The position numbers and the translations under genes were made by a program. A DNA stretch of 64,000 nucleotides from Larix kaempferi (lineage: Eukaryota; Streptophyta; Pinopsida; Pinales; Pinaceae). The stretch is from the NCBI GenBank assembly GCA_027924585.1, contig BSBM01000361.1, forward strand, positions 70,120,501 through 70,184,500, read 5' to 3'. Below are positions 1 through 11,117 of this stretch, piece by piece. The notes beneath the pieces are model-generated. The model ran no database searches. It saw only the letters and a program-made list of their open reading frames with translations, and was not told the origin of the DNA. Numbering within the stretch: position 1 is the first letter of the stretch; each line of letters starts with the position of its first letter.

Positions 1-1500
1 GTCTCTATGTTTTCTATTTTCATTTTTTCTCTTCTTCTTAATTGCTAATTATCTTTTTATGCATGGATTTCGCAGAAGGAAGAAGTGAAGACTTGATACC
101 CTTATATTCTCCAGCGTAGAGGATTACGTGGACGGTCTAATGTCCGAGTTTAACCTTTTGAATCACGGGCTAGTTCTTATCAGATTGAATGGAAGAAGTC
201 CATCATGATATCACCAAATTGCCAGAATCCTGTCCATCCATCAAGATTGTTCGTTGGTTCCCATAACTTCACGATGAATGAGGTGTTAAATATTGCCGTT
301 AAAAGTCTCAGATTATCTTGCAGAGTTTCTGGAGATATTCGAGGTTGCAGTTGGGGATTTAATCGCCTATAAAATGAAAAGAGATTTAGCTGGACAGAGG
401 GGGGGGGGGGAATGCTCCAGGAAACTAGACGAAATGATTTTCGTTTTCATTTTTCTGCAAGTTTCTCTGCTAAAGGAGGGGTCTCTGTAGAGTAAAGAGA
501 AATGTTATTCTCTGAGATTCTATTTTCTATTTTGTAGACTTTGAGATCTGAAGATAGAGGAGAGACTGCTGCCGCCAGGATGGATGAAGTGTAGAAGAAA
601 AACTTCTTGAAATATATTCTATTGCTAGTATTACTTCAAATCTGAAGCTGAAGCTTTGTTGTGGATCTACGAATGATGCTGTGAATGGTATTCATTTTTG
701 GGTTTTTATATATATATATTTCAGTTTGTCATCTTCTGTTTATATGCAAACTATGTATGCTGTGTCATACTGATGTTTAAACAATTTCTCACTTTGTCGT
801 CTCAAGATTAGTTATTGAATGCATATGTCATTGTGGTTTGTTCATTAGTGTGTTCACTATGAACATTAGCTTGAATGATATAACTTTTGGGTTTATTTAA
901 AGTTTCATTTGTATGTTAATGGTGAATATTTAAATAAACATTATCTTAAATTTGAATGACTATCTTGAACAATAATTGTTAATCAGTTCTGGAAATGAAA
1001 TTTGACTGTGTCTTTTAGGTTGAAATTCAGGTCCATTTCTATATAGCAGAATAATTGTTGTTAGAATTTAAACATGTGTGGTTTAAATCGTATTTCAATG
1101 TTCTGTTATAAGATTAATGATTAATTTTAATTTCAAATCTGCTCTCAGCTGAGATAGGGTAAAATCGAATAGATAGATTAGTTTTAAGTTTATTTTATCT
1201 TTAGTATTGTTAAATCATTCTGTATACTGTAATTAAGCTTTCATACTTAGAAAATTTCACAAAAAATTGAAGTCTTTCTTTACGAAAGCAGCCTTAGGAC
1301 ATTTGTAAATACATAGATAGGATAAACATTAGAATAGGTTAGATTTTGCTAGTTTTAAGGTTTCCTTAAGAGACAAACTAGCTGGTAGCAGGACCATAAC
1401 CTGTGAGGTCTTGTTAATTCAAACACACCGGATACTGCTTTAAGTTGATTGTGTGGATAAAACCTCCTTATTGGCCTGGATTCAGAAAATCAGGCCAACA
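1..1500 (+). repeat. 5' LTR of the gag-only element (first bases outside window)
   Basis: Direct repeat of 7676-9175, ending in GGCCAACA directly before the PBS. It contains a run of 12 G at about 399-410 and an (AT)6 stretch near 710. A 65-codon ORF (293-490) recurs in both LTRs but resembles nothing known, and I do not call it a gene. Confidence 0.9.
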
Positions 1501-1502
1501 AA

Positions 1503-1520
1503 TGGCGCTAGAAGGAGGGC
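1503..1520 (+). other. Primer-binding site of the gag-only element
   Basis: TGGCGCTAGAAGGAGGGC lies two bases after the LTR end, the usual place for a minus-strand PBS. The TGG start pairs with a tRNA CCA tail. It is not the initiator-Met type used by all the Copia elements here. Which tRNA it matches was not determined. Confidence 0.6.
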
Positions 1521-1576
1521 AGATCGGCAAGTAAGCCCTTTGAGCTATTTCTTTTAAATTTTTATCTATTTTAAAA

Positions 1577-3235
1577 ATGGCTCATATTACTGTTTTAGAA
1601 CATGCTTTCAGCATGCATGGGCCTGCTGGAGGTATTTCTGAAAGTGCAGTAAAACTCTTTCAAAGGTTAATTTTTGATGGAGAAGGTAAAATGACTGCTT
1701 TGAAACATCTCACTGAATTTATAGATATTTGTAACCATTTTCATATAGTATGTGAGAGTACGATTTGCAGGCTTTTTACTGTCACTTTCAAAAGAAGAAT
1801 TCGAGGCTGGTTCGAAATGTTACCAGCGAAGTCCATCCATTCATGGAAACATTTTATGGAGTTATTCATTGATGCGCATGAGGATTATAATTATCAAGCA
1901 TTGAGGTATGAGATTGGAAATCTTCGCAAACAAGAAGGTGAATCTACTAGTACTTTCTTTTCAAGATTTATGTCAATGCATTTTCGATTTCATGAGAAAG
2001 ATCAATTTTCTGCAGAAGAAATAACAGATTTATTTTTATCTCTTGATTCTCTTTCAACTTTATATTATCAAACAAATCATGATAAGCTTCAAATTAACAA
2101 TATGCATGTTGATGGTTGCATCACTTCATCGGTTAATACTGATTCAAGGTCTAATTTTATTGATCCAAATTCTGACACTAAAATCATTGAACATCAACAA
2201 ATCTTAGGATCTTCTAATATACAATTTCAAGAACAAAAGAATTTAAATTCGACGCTTACATTAAAAAATCATTCTCTTGTTCAAAAGATTGTAGTCGAAA
2301 ATGAATCGATGATTTTAGGACTTGAAACCGAATCTTTGAATGATCATAGCATAAATTATGATTTTGCATTTTCTTCCTCTCAAATTGAACAAAATTGTCT
2401 CATTCCTTTACAAAATATATCAACAAATCAAAATATGAATAATGATTTTTCTTCTGAGTCAATTAATCAAGATTGTCCTTTGCAAACAGGAACATCTAAT
2501 TTTCAACATTTGGAAAGTTATCATGCTTTATATCCAAATCTATTTACTGATTATGGTTCAAGTCCAGATACTAATATACAAACACTATGGTCAATTTCTA
2601 TGCAAAGTGATTTGTTGTATAAAAATGAGGAAAATATTTCTATTCAAGATATTGACGAGGAAAATAATCTTATAAATATCGCTCATGAATCTCATGCATA
2701 CAATAATATTGAAGAAGTTAAGTTAGAAGATAAAACCATTTCTTATAATATTGGCGATACTAATCTTTTCACTTGTAAACTAATCGAATCGTCAAAATCT
2801 TATGAATTTCAAAGGGAAAGTGCTTACTCTAAGGTAGTGTCAAAATTTGATTTTCAAATTTATGATGATAATACTTATTTACAAAATATATCCTCTACTT
2901 TAATTTTTTCTAGACCCTTTGATCATAATCTCGACATGCCACTTTTTGATTACTATCCTGATGAACTTGTTATCACACATTCCATTGAATCTTTGCAAGT
3001 ACTAGATCTCCTCCAATCTTCTTTTGATGATCCAGTTTATGCATGGTTGGAAGAGTCATATTTTAAAAGATTTTCATGTCATTTTCTTCTTTCTTTTGTA
3101 AATATAAGTTCTAAGTTAATTCTTTCTATTTTTCAGTATGAAGCATTTCAATTCATATTATTAATATTCGATATGTTTTATTTTGCAGGATTACAAATGC
3201 TTCAGTGGCTTCATTGGCTTTTTGACTTTACCTGA
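1577..3235 (+). CDS. Gag-like structural protein of LTR retrotransposon
   Basis: An intact 552-codon frame starting 57 bases after the PBS. Residues ~65-145 match the plant Ty3/gypsy Retrotrans_gag pattern: an RRxRGWFEMLP stretch, then SIHSWKHFMELF, then RKQEGESTSTFFSRFM. This domain normally forms the particle shell that packages element RNA. Residues ~160-480 are Asn/Ser/Ile-rich and low in complexity, and the last ~50 residues are strongly hydrophobic, which is unusual for Gag. No CCHC zinc knuckle and no protease DSG motif were seen, and pol does not follow in any frame. The ATG at 1577 is the first in frame and leaves a normal short leader. The uninterrupted frame, in a neighbourhood where every other element is full of stops, suggests recent or continuing selection. 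Confidence 0.75.
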   Translation: MAHITVLEHAFSMHGPAGGISESAVKLFQRLIFDGEGKMTALKHLTEFIDICNHFHIVCESTICRLFTVTFKRRIRGWFEMLPAKSIHSWKHFMELFIDAHEDYNYQALRYEIGNLRKQEGESTSTFFSRFMSMHFRFHEKDQFSAEEITDLFLSLDSLSTLYYQTNHDKLQINNMHVDGCITSSVNTDSRSNFIDPNSDTKIIEHQQILGSSNIQFQEQKNLNSTLTLKNHSLVQKIVVENESMILGLETESLNDHSINYDFAFSSSQIEQNCLIPLQNISTNQNMNNDFSSESINQDCPLQTGTSNFQHLESYHALYPNLFTDYGSSPDTNIQTLWSISMQSDLLYKNEENISIQDIDEENNLINIAHESHAYNNIEEVKLEDKTISYNIGDTNLFTCKLIESSKSYEFQRESAYSKVVSKFDFQIYDDNTYLQNISSTLIFSRPFDHNLDMPLFDYYPDELVITHSIESLQVLDLLQSSFDDPVYAWLEESYFKRFSCHFLLSFVNISSKLILSIFQYEAFQFILLIFDMFYFAGLQMLQWLHWLFDFT

Positions 3236-4899
3236 TTATGATTGAATATTTGATTTTAGTGTACATAAAATAAAACTAGGAATAAGATAGAGTAGTTTCT
3301 TTTCTTTTTCTTTACTTCTTAGTTTTTAGTTTTGATTTCACACATAGTAGTAAATATAAGAATGTATATATTTATTAATCAGCTCGATAGTTTTTTGCTA
3401 AGGATAAATTGATCTCTACTTAATTTTTGGTCAGGTACACTTGGTTGGATTGACAAGTTAGAAAGCGTTTTGCAGCAAGTGATATAATCGGGAAGGCATG
3501 AATACGAGTATGGCCTTATATCAGGGAAGTGAATTCTTTATCTTATTTCCCTTTCAAAATTTGTATACTTATCTTTTTAAACCTTGAATTTTGGTATTAA
3601 TTGTGAGAAATCATAAATTTACAATAATGCAGTAATGATAAATCTATCATTAGGTTATTTTACACGATTGTGGGATGATTTCATTAATTATATACTTTTA
3701 GACTATATTTAAATTATTACAGTGACATTCATCAATTTATTTAAAATGTGTAGACTAACCTTATAATTATTTCTTTTATCATTCAAATTTTGATTTTCTC
3801 TTGGAATGAGTTTGCCAAATCAATTCCTGAAATTTCTAAATCATTCATGCCAATTCTTGATTTTGCTCATAAAGATTATTTTGATGAATATTTCTCTAAA
3901 TTTTTGTAAATCGATCATTTTTTCAAAATTAATAATTTTGGGCTTTTCTATGAATACTTACCATATTTATAATTAAGGAAAAGTCTTATTTTGATATTAT
4001 CACAACCACAAATTAAGATAAATCTAATTGAGGGTATTGAAAATTATTTTATAATTTCAGATCAATTAAATCTTGTAAAATATTATTACATGTTGATCTT
4101 CGATTTAAGAATTTTCTTTCATTTGATTATGATGCTTAGTGAAGTTGTGACATGAAATTAATAATGATTTACACAAATCAATTTAATCATCAAAGAAAAT
4201 TAATATTGAGTTTGGTTTCACTTGATTACTTCTCGTTTTCACTTTTGAGACCTAGATGATTGGATTTCTTATCACCTCAACCTTGTACATATTGACTAGA
4301 TTTTGAGTTGAAATCTTGCTTTTTGAAATAATTGGTTTCTTACAAGTCTTCTTTATTTCTTTTGATTATCTTTTGATTCAGAAGATTTTGTTGTGACCAT
4401 TTTTTTTTTAGGTTTTTCATTTAGTTTTGTTTTTCAAAATAAAGAGTTGTAATTGTTACATCTTGCTCACTTTGTAATTATTTCCACGAAACTTTACAAC
4501 TTAAAATTTTTTCATTTTTCCTTTTGTAAATAATGATGAATAAAAGGATTCGACTTACTCAATCTTCTCACTAATTAATTGAGTCCCAAAAGAATGAAGA
4601 AATATTTTAAGAAACTTTACATCAATAATAAGTTTATGATACGTTTTGTGAAAATCACCATTTCGACATACATATTTATGTCTCCTATTTTCTATTTTAT
4701 ATTGACATTTATTTTTAGATCTTTATAGTGTGGTCAATTTTAATATGGCATTTAGGAGATTTGTCGTTCTTTCTTACGTATGTCTTAATTTTATGATTTT
4801 TACATTATTTTATATAGCTCATCATATAGAAAGTAATCATATCTTGAATTTTGATGTTTGAGGTTATTGACCATCTTCGACTCTCAGTTAAAGTTTCGA

Positions 4900-4906
<7 letters not shown>

Positions 4907-4946
<40 letters not shown>
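4907..4946 (+). repeat. Poly-A tract (A40)
   Basis: Uninterrupted run of 40 A inside the element core. It could mark an old reverse-transcribed RNA tail or simple slippage. No target-site duplication around it was recognised. Confidence 0.9.
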
Positions 4947-4949
<3 letters not shown>

Positions 4950-5496
4950 GATTTCAATACATACATTTTGGTTGAATTTTGGATTTGATCGGATTCTATC
5001 TTTTGAGTGTTTTATTAGTGATTTTTGTTTGGTTGATTGGTTTCAGTAGTAAATTTAATATTTTTCAAGCTTTTGATTTTCTTCTTTGTTTTTAAGGGAG
5101 CATTGTAGACAAATAATACTTTGATGGCACACTGCTCGGTGTTCATATGTTTCTCTACTAATCAACCCAATATCTTTAAGGGAAACCATTGTAAGGAGTT
5201 TCTTGCCATATCAAATGTTCTTACTGTGATTGAATCATTCCTAGCCTTGAAAGATTTCTTATGAACTTAGCTAATCAGTCAGTTGAACTCATGATTATTA
5301 TTCTTGGACTTTATTTTGAGAATGATATCATTAGCTAGGCAAGTCAACTTGTTGAGAAACTTTTCTCTCAGAATCTTTATAAATCAATGCATTAGTCATC
5401 TTTAGGCCTTCCATGTTATTATAGGGGTATTATCTGGATTTGTTTCTCATCCATTAGAAAAAATTTAAAACTAAACTAAACTTTGATTGAAGAATA

Positions 5497-5700
5497 GGAG
5501 GTCTCATTACGAGCCGACCTAATCATGATCATCAGCCCTCTCAGGGATAACATCATTTCTGATCACCAGGGTGATGGCTCTTGGTCATAAGATCAAGGGA
5601 CAGGAGGTCTCATCACGAGCCGGCTTGTTTATCTCTGACAGTTCTCGTGAATGATGCTATCAATAGCTGGTTACCAGGCCAGGATAGTAGTCTTGAATCA
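5497..5700 (+). repeat. Degenerate tandem duplication, ~105 bp unit
   Basis: Two imperfect copies begin GGAGGTCTCATTACGAGCC (5497) and GGAGGTCTCATCACGAGCC (~5602). Both end with similar TTGGTCATAAGATCAAG / CTTGAATCAAAG stretches. The middles have diverged and differ by small gaps. Confidence 0.6.
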
Positions 5701-5715
5701 AAGATATATATATAT

Positions 5716-5720
<5 letters not shown>

Positions 5721-5747
<27 letters not shown>
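5721..5747 (+). repeat. Poly-A tract (A27)
   Basis: Run of 27 A directly after an (AT)-rich stretch and right after the second copy of the 105 bp duplication. Confidence 0.9.
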
Positions 5748-5748
<1 letters not shown>

Positions 5749-7649
5749 TATCTTTCAGTTATTTATATTTAATGGATGGGGAACTTATCCAGATATCTTC
5801 TTAAGATATGGAGGTCATATCTTTATGCTAGTGTTATTCGATTATCCTTAACTGTTGAGAAGGAATTCTTGATAAAGTTTATTTGCTATGCATATATTTC
5901 AAACTCATTCATCTTTATGAAATCTTTGAATAATAGTTGTGACAATTCATTTGAGTGTGACAGCACTTTAAGTTTAAACTTTACTATATAGGCTAGTGAT
6001 GTGAGAATGTCATGTGGTGTGAAAGTTTGATATTTCGAGAAAACCTTGATTTTGTTTCCCTATATTTTTAATCTTCTAGTAAACATACAGAGATAACTGG
6101 TTCGCCCAGCATGTCGCCATTTGTTGGCACCCCAACAACTCCCTTTAATTTTTGCACAAAATAAAGGGACCCCATGTAAATTTTGTACATAATAGCTTTC
6201 AGTTTTCTTTTATTTTATCTTGCTTGATTTGGTAGGTGATTTCATAGTCTCCTTTTTGGATCCTTGACTGTTTGAATTATTTCCCTTTGGCTTGGTATTT
6301 ATGAAATAAGGATTTAGTGGTATGATTCATTTTGGTCGCGGGAGCCTTCTCCTCCTCGATCCTTGATGATATTTGAATGCTTATATTTATGTTTATCTGG
6401 AGAACATTTCCTTTTGGACATATAAATATATTTACAAGGAGAAGATTATCTTTTTAATGTTATTTCAATGCACTTTTTAATCCTTTTTCATTTTATGATT
6501 TGATGAAGTTTTTTTTTATTGATTATTTTAATTCTCATATAACATCAAATTTATATAAATATTTCTTCATCAAATTATTATTTTTGATTAAAAAATGTTC
6601 TATGTTCTTTTACTTTTCCTAAAGCGTACATTTGGTTTCTCCCTTTTTACATGAATAGTTCTCCACAATTTAACAATTATCTTTTTATGCTTCTCTCTTT
6701 TCTACAAATGGAATATTATGATAATGCCTTTACATTGAGTTTTCACCCTCACCGTTTTTAAAAATTGTGTTGACCATGCAAGATTTATGCATAGATTGCC
6801 ACGTTATTCTCAATATTGGAGCGAGGTTTTATTTTATATAGTGTTGTAAAGAGAAAGATTGTATTGAAGGAAACGATCTATTCAAGGTTTGAGAAGGACG
6901 CAACTGTAAAAGAATTATGAAATGTGCTATATGCAGATCACCGAACACAAAGACGCCAAAGCTTTCATAACATGCAATTGCCAGAATCTCTATCACGTGG
7001 AAAGATTCAAGGCCCAGAAATTCTGAAGAATATAACACCAGTGGCAGCGCATAGAATAAGCATGGGTTACGCAAGATATGGAGGACGTTTCACAGGTTTT
7101 CCACTCAATGAGGGGATAGTTGAGTTTTTTGAATGAGATTAAGCAACAGCCATTTATTACAGGACTGTAGAGATTCGCTGCTATGATTCCCATAAATTTT
7201 AATGAGTTGTTGTTTCATGCAAAATGCCACTAGTCACTACTATATCACTCCAAAAGTTCAATATCAACAAACAAGATGCCATTCCAATGGAGAAAGAGCC
7301 ACGCACCTGATAGCATTGATGAATATAATAATTCTCGCCAGATTGCTGAAAATAAGGATGAAAGATCTCACCAAACCGTCAGTAATTAAACCAGATTGTT
7401 ATAATAGCTCAATCGATTAGCTAGAAAGGAGGTCGAGCTTATTTATCAAATTATTATCTGATCAATGCCTTCAATAAGGACGTGTCAACAAGTTACACAG
7501 CTAGAAACTCATGAAAATTACCACGCTGGGTTATCAAATGTAAAGTTTATTGGTTGTTAAACTTAGTTGCGGCCTCTGCAAATGCACAAGATTACATCAG
7601 ATTGCTGAGTCTGGGAGATTTCACGTCGCTATGGAAAATAATCTACCAC

Positions 7650-7664
7650 GAAGGGAGGATTCTT
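7650..7664 (+). other. Polypurine tract of the gag-only element
   Basis: GAAGGGAGGATTCT lies immediately upstream of the 3' LTR, where plus-strand DNA synthesis would be primed. The exact LTR start is ambiguous between the TG at 7665 and the TG at 7669. Confidence 0.6.
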
Positions 7665-9175
7665 TGTTTGTTACTGTCTCTATGTTTTCTATTTTCATTT
7701 TTTCTCTTCTTCTTAATTGCTAATTATCTTTTTATGCATGGATTTCGCAGAAGGAAGAAGTGAAGACTTGATACCCTTATATTCTCCAGCGTAGAGGATT
7801 ACGTGGACGGTCTAATGTCCGAGTTTAACCTTTTGAATCACGGGCTAGTTCTTATCAGATTGAATGGAAGAAGTCCATCATGATATCACCAAATTGCCAG
7901 AATCCTGTCCATCCATCAAGATTGTTCGTTGGTTCCCATAACTTCACGATGAATGAGGTGTTAAATATTGCCGTTAAAAGTCTCAGATTATCTTGCAGAG
8001 TTTCTGGAGATATTCGAGGTTGCAGTTGGGGATTTAATCGCCTATAAAATGAAAAGAGATTTAGCTGGACAGAGGGGGGGGGGGGAATGCTCCAGGAAAC
8101 TAGACGAAATGATTTTCATTTTCATTTTTCTGCAAGTTTCTCTGCTAAAGGAGGGGTCTCTGTAGAGTAAAGAGAAATGTTATTCTCTGAGATTCTATTT
8201 TCTATTTTGTAGACTTTGAGATCTGAAGATAGAGGAGAGACTGCTGCCGCCAGGATGGATGAAGTGTAGAAGAAAAACTTCTTGAAATATATTCTATTGC
8301 TAGTATTACTTCAAATCTGAAGCTGAAGCTTTGTTGTGGATCTACGAATGATGCTGTGAATGGTATTCATTTTTGGGTTTTTATATATATATATTTCAGT
8401 TTGTCATCTTCTGTTTATATGCAAACTATGTATGCTGTGTCATACTGATGTTTAAACAATTTCTCACTTTGTCGTCTCAAGATTAGTTATTGAATGCATA
8501 TGTCATTGTGGTTTGTTCATTAGTGTGTTCACTATGAACATTAGCTTGAATGATATAACTTTTGGGTTTATTTAAAGTTTCATTTGTATGTTAATGGTGA
8601 ATATTTAAATAAACATTATCTTAAATTTGAATGACTATCTTGAACAATAATTGTTAATCAGTTCTGGAAATGAAATTTGACTGTGTCTTTTAGGTTGAAA
8701 TTCAGGTCCATTTCTATATAGCAGAATAATTGTTGTTAGAATTTAAACATGTGTGGTTTAAATCGTATTTCAATGTTCTGTTATAAGATTAATGATTAAT
8801 TTTAATTTCAAATCTGCTCTCAGCTGAGATAGGGTAAAATCGAATAGATAGATTAGTTTTAAGTTTATTTTATCTTTAGTATTGTTAAATCATTCTGTAT
8901 ACTGTAATTAAGCTTTCATACTTAGAAAATTTCACAAAAAATTGAAGTCTTTCTTTACGAAAGCAGCCTTAGGACATTTGTAAATACATAGATAGGATAA
9001 ACATTAGAATAGGTTAGATTTTGCTAGTTTTAAGGTTTCCTTAAGAGACAAACTAGCTGGTAGCAGGACCATAACCTGTGAGGTCTTGTTAATTCAAACA
9101 CACCGGATACTGCTTTAAGTTGATTGTGTGGATAAAACCTCCTTATTGGCCTGGATTCAGAAAATCAGGCCAACA
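7665..9175 (+). repeat. 3' LTR of the gag-only element
   Basis: Complete copy, starting TGTTTGTTAC and ending GGCCAACA. It differs from the 5' LTR by one visible base (a G in the 5' copy near 441 is A here at 8116). The G12 run and the (AT)6 run have equal lengths in both copies, which is striking because such runs mutate quickly. Confidence 0.9.
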
Positions 9176-9448
9176 GATGTTTAGATGATGATCATGATGA
9201 TGTTCAGAAGATCATGATGGTGATGATGATGATGATGATGGAGAAGATGACGATGATGGATATGTTGATGAGGAACCTACAGATGCCAATGATGATGATG
9301 ATGATGGTGATGAAGATGATGATGATGGAGATGTTGATGAGGAACCTACAGATGCCAATGATGATGGTGATGACGATGAAGATGTCGATGATGATGGTGG
9401 TGGTAATGATGATGAAGATGTTGATGATGATGGTGATGGTGATGTTCA

Positions 9449-9489
<41 letters not shown>

Positions 9490-9836
9490 TGATGGTGACA
9501 TGATGGAGATGTTTATCTGATGAGGAAGATGATGAAGATGATGGTGATGATGATGAAGATGTTGATGATGATGATGATGGTGATGAAGATGATGATGATG
9601 AAGAAGATGATGATGATGGAGATGTTGTATTGATGGGGAACCTAGAGATGACAATGATGATGAAGATGGTGATGGTAATGGTGATGGTGATGACGATGAA
9701 GATTTTGATGATGATGTTGATGGTGATGATGATGAAGATGTTAACGATGATGGTGATGGTGATGTTTAGATGATGATCATGATGATGTTCAGAATATCTT
9801 GATGATGATGATGGAGATGTTGATTTGATTAGGAAT

Positions 9837-9867
<31 letters not shown>

Positions 9868-10344
9868 AGATGTTGATGATGACGATGATGGTCATGAAGA
9901 TGATGATGATGAAGAATATGATGATGGTGGAGATGTTGATGGAGAACCTAGAGATGAAAATGATGATGAAGATGTTGATGATGATGATGATGATGGTGCT
10001 GATGATGAAGATGTTGATGATGATGGTGCCAGTGATGAAGATGATGATGATGGAGATGTTGATGAGGAAGGGGGAGATGAAAATGATGATGAAGATGTTT
10101 ATGGTGATGAAGATGTTCATGATGATGGTGATGGTGATGAAGATGATGATGAAAATGATAAGGATGAAGAAGATGATGATGATGGAGATGTTGATGAAGA
10201 ACCTAGAGATGATAATGATGATGAATATGTTGATGATGATGATGATGGTGATGATGATGAATATGGTGATGGTGATGAAGATGATGATGATGATGGTGAT
10301 GATGATGAATATGGTGATGGTGATGAAGATGATGATGAGGAGGG
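9176..10344 (+). repeat. GAT-trinucleotide minisatellite with higher-order units
   Basis: About 1.17 kb built almost wholly from GAT/GGT/GAA/GAC triplets. A recognisable sub-motif, GATGGAGATGTTGATGA, then a GGAACCT(A/C)(C/G)AGATG stretch, recurs near 9327, 9616, 9931, 10051 and 10181, with weaker forms near 9496 and 9812. Several intervals are close to 120 bp. One plus frame would read as an Asp/Glu/Gly-rich acidic peptide with an EEPxD motif. Other frames give poly-Met, poly-His or poly-Ile, and the long minus-strand frame (9446-10411) is a by-product of stop-free triplets. No start, splice context or conserved domain supports a gene. Confidence 0.9.
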
Positions 10345-10422
10345 TATCCACCTTATATATATATTTGAAAATATCCAAGTCCCTATAGAAATCTCTCCCT
10401 TCGTTCGCCATTAATCACAAAC

Positions 10423-10688
10423 CCTATGTGGCTTTATCCCTCCCCCCTGCCCTCTCTATCTCACCTTGTATCCCTCCCTTCCTATCTCTTTCTCTATATT
10501 TTTCCCTGGTTATGTCCCTCACTCCCTTTACCTCCCTCCCTCTATGTTGCTTTCTCTCCCTTACACCATCTTCGTCCCTGCCACCCCACTGATTCCTCCT
10601 TCCCTATCACACACACACACACACACAAAACCTCCCACATTCTTTGTCGCTTACAACTCCCTCTAGTCTCTCTCTCCCCAACGATCAA

Positions 10689-10727
<39 letters not shown>

Positions 10728-11117
10728 ACCACTCCCTGCATGTCTCCCAGCAACACTTTCTGTCCCTCCCTTCCTATCTCTTTATTTCATTCTATCCCCA
10801 TCTATCTCTCACTCCCTCTAAATCCATTCCTCCCCATTGTCCCTCTCCCTCCCTCGCTCTATGTCTTACCCCCCCTTGTATTCTTTATTTCTCTCTCACA
10901 TCCCCCTTGCCTCCATCCATTCCCTCTCGTCACTCAAGTCTCACTTTCAACTTCTAACCCTATACCTCTTCAGAACCTATTCTACTCCTAATAGTGCTCT
11001 CAAGCTCCACTTCCCGTCACCCCCTGTAGCCCATCATCTTCTCATTCCCTTCATCCCTCCCCACTCAAGATTCCAACATCCTTCTAAGCCCTTGACCCTT
11101 TCGCACCCCTATTAAAT
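10423..11117 (+). repeat. Pyrimidine-rich low-complexity tract
   Basis: Nearly 700 bases of C/T-rich sequence (CCCTCC, CTCTC, TCCCT motifs) containing a (CA)n run at 10608-10627 and a (TC)15 run at 10691-10720. Open frames here encode only Ser/Leu/Pro-rich low-complexity peptides. The strand asymmetry could favour triplex (H-DNA) formation, which is inference only. Confidence 0.85.

Larger units (their letters stand above)
3236..7649 (+). other. Non-coding internal region of the gag-only element
   Basis: About 4.4 kb of AT-rich sequence between the gag stop and the PPT, where pol would normally lie. Only ORFs under ~80 codons were found, and none carries RT, RNase H, integrase or protease motifs. 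It holds two poly-A tracts (4907, 5721) and a degenerate ~105 bp duplication (5497-5700). A long non-coding core is typical of LARD-like non-autonomous elements. Confidence 0.7.
1..9175 (+). mobile_element. Gag-only LTR retrotransposon, probably gypsy-type, non-autonomous
   Basis: Two direct copies of a ~1.5 kb sequence (1-1500 and 7665-9175) flank an internal region holding, in order, a PBS-like site (1503), one long gag-like ORF (1577-3235), about 4.4 kb without long ORFs, and a purine-rich PPT (7650). The left LTR lacks only its first ~7-11 bases, cut off by the window edge. Termini fit TG...CA. The two LTRs align without gaps at a constant offset of 7675, and I saw one substitution (near 441 versus 8116), which implies recent insertion. 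No protease, RT, RNase H or integrase motif was found in any frame, so movement would need enzymes supplied by another element. The gypsy assignment rests on the gag domain alone. Confidence 0.85.

Noticed and set aside
293-490. 65-codon ORF present in both LTRs of the gag-only element
   Set aside because: Duplicated only because LTRs are duplicated; no domain and no conservation evidence.
9825-10388. 187-codon poly-Met-rich plus-strand frame
   Set aside because: The ATG phase of the GAT repeat; no plausible protein.
9446-10411. 321-codon minus-strand frame over the GAT array
   Set aside because: Its Ile/Ser-rich translation is what ATC/TCA triplets give. GAT repeats lack stops in most frames, so length is not evidence of coding.
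10426-11115. Several 60-130 codon Ser/Leu/Pro frames
   Set aside because: Low-complexity product of the pyrimidine-rich tract in all three frames.
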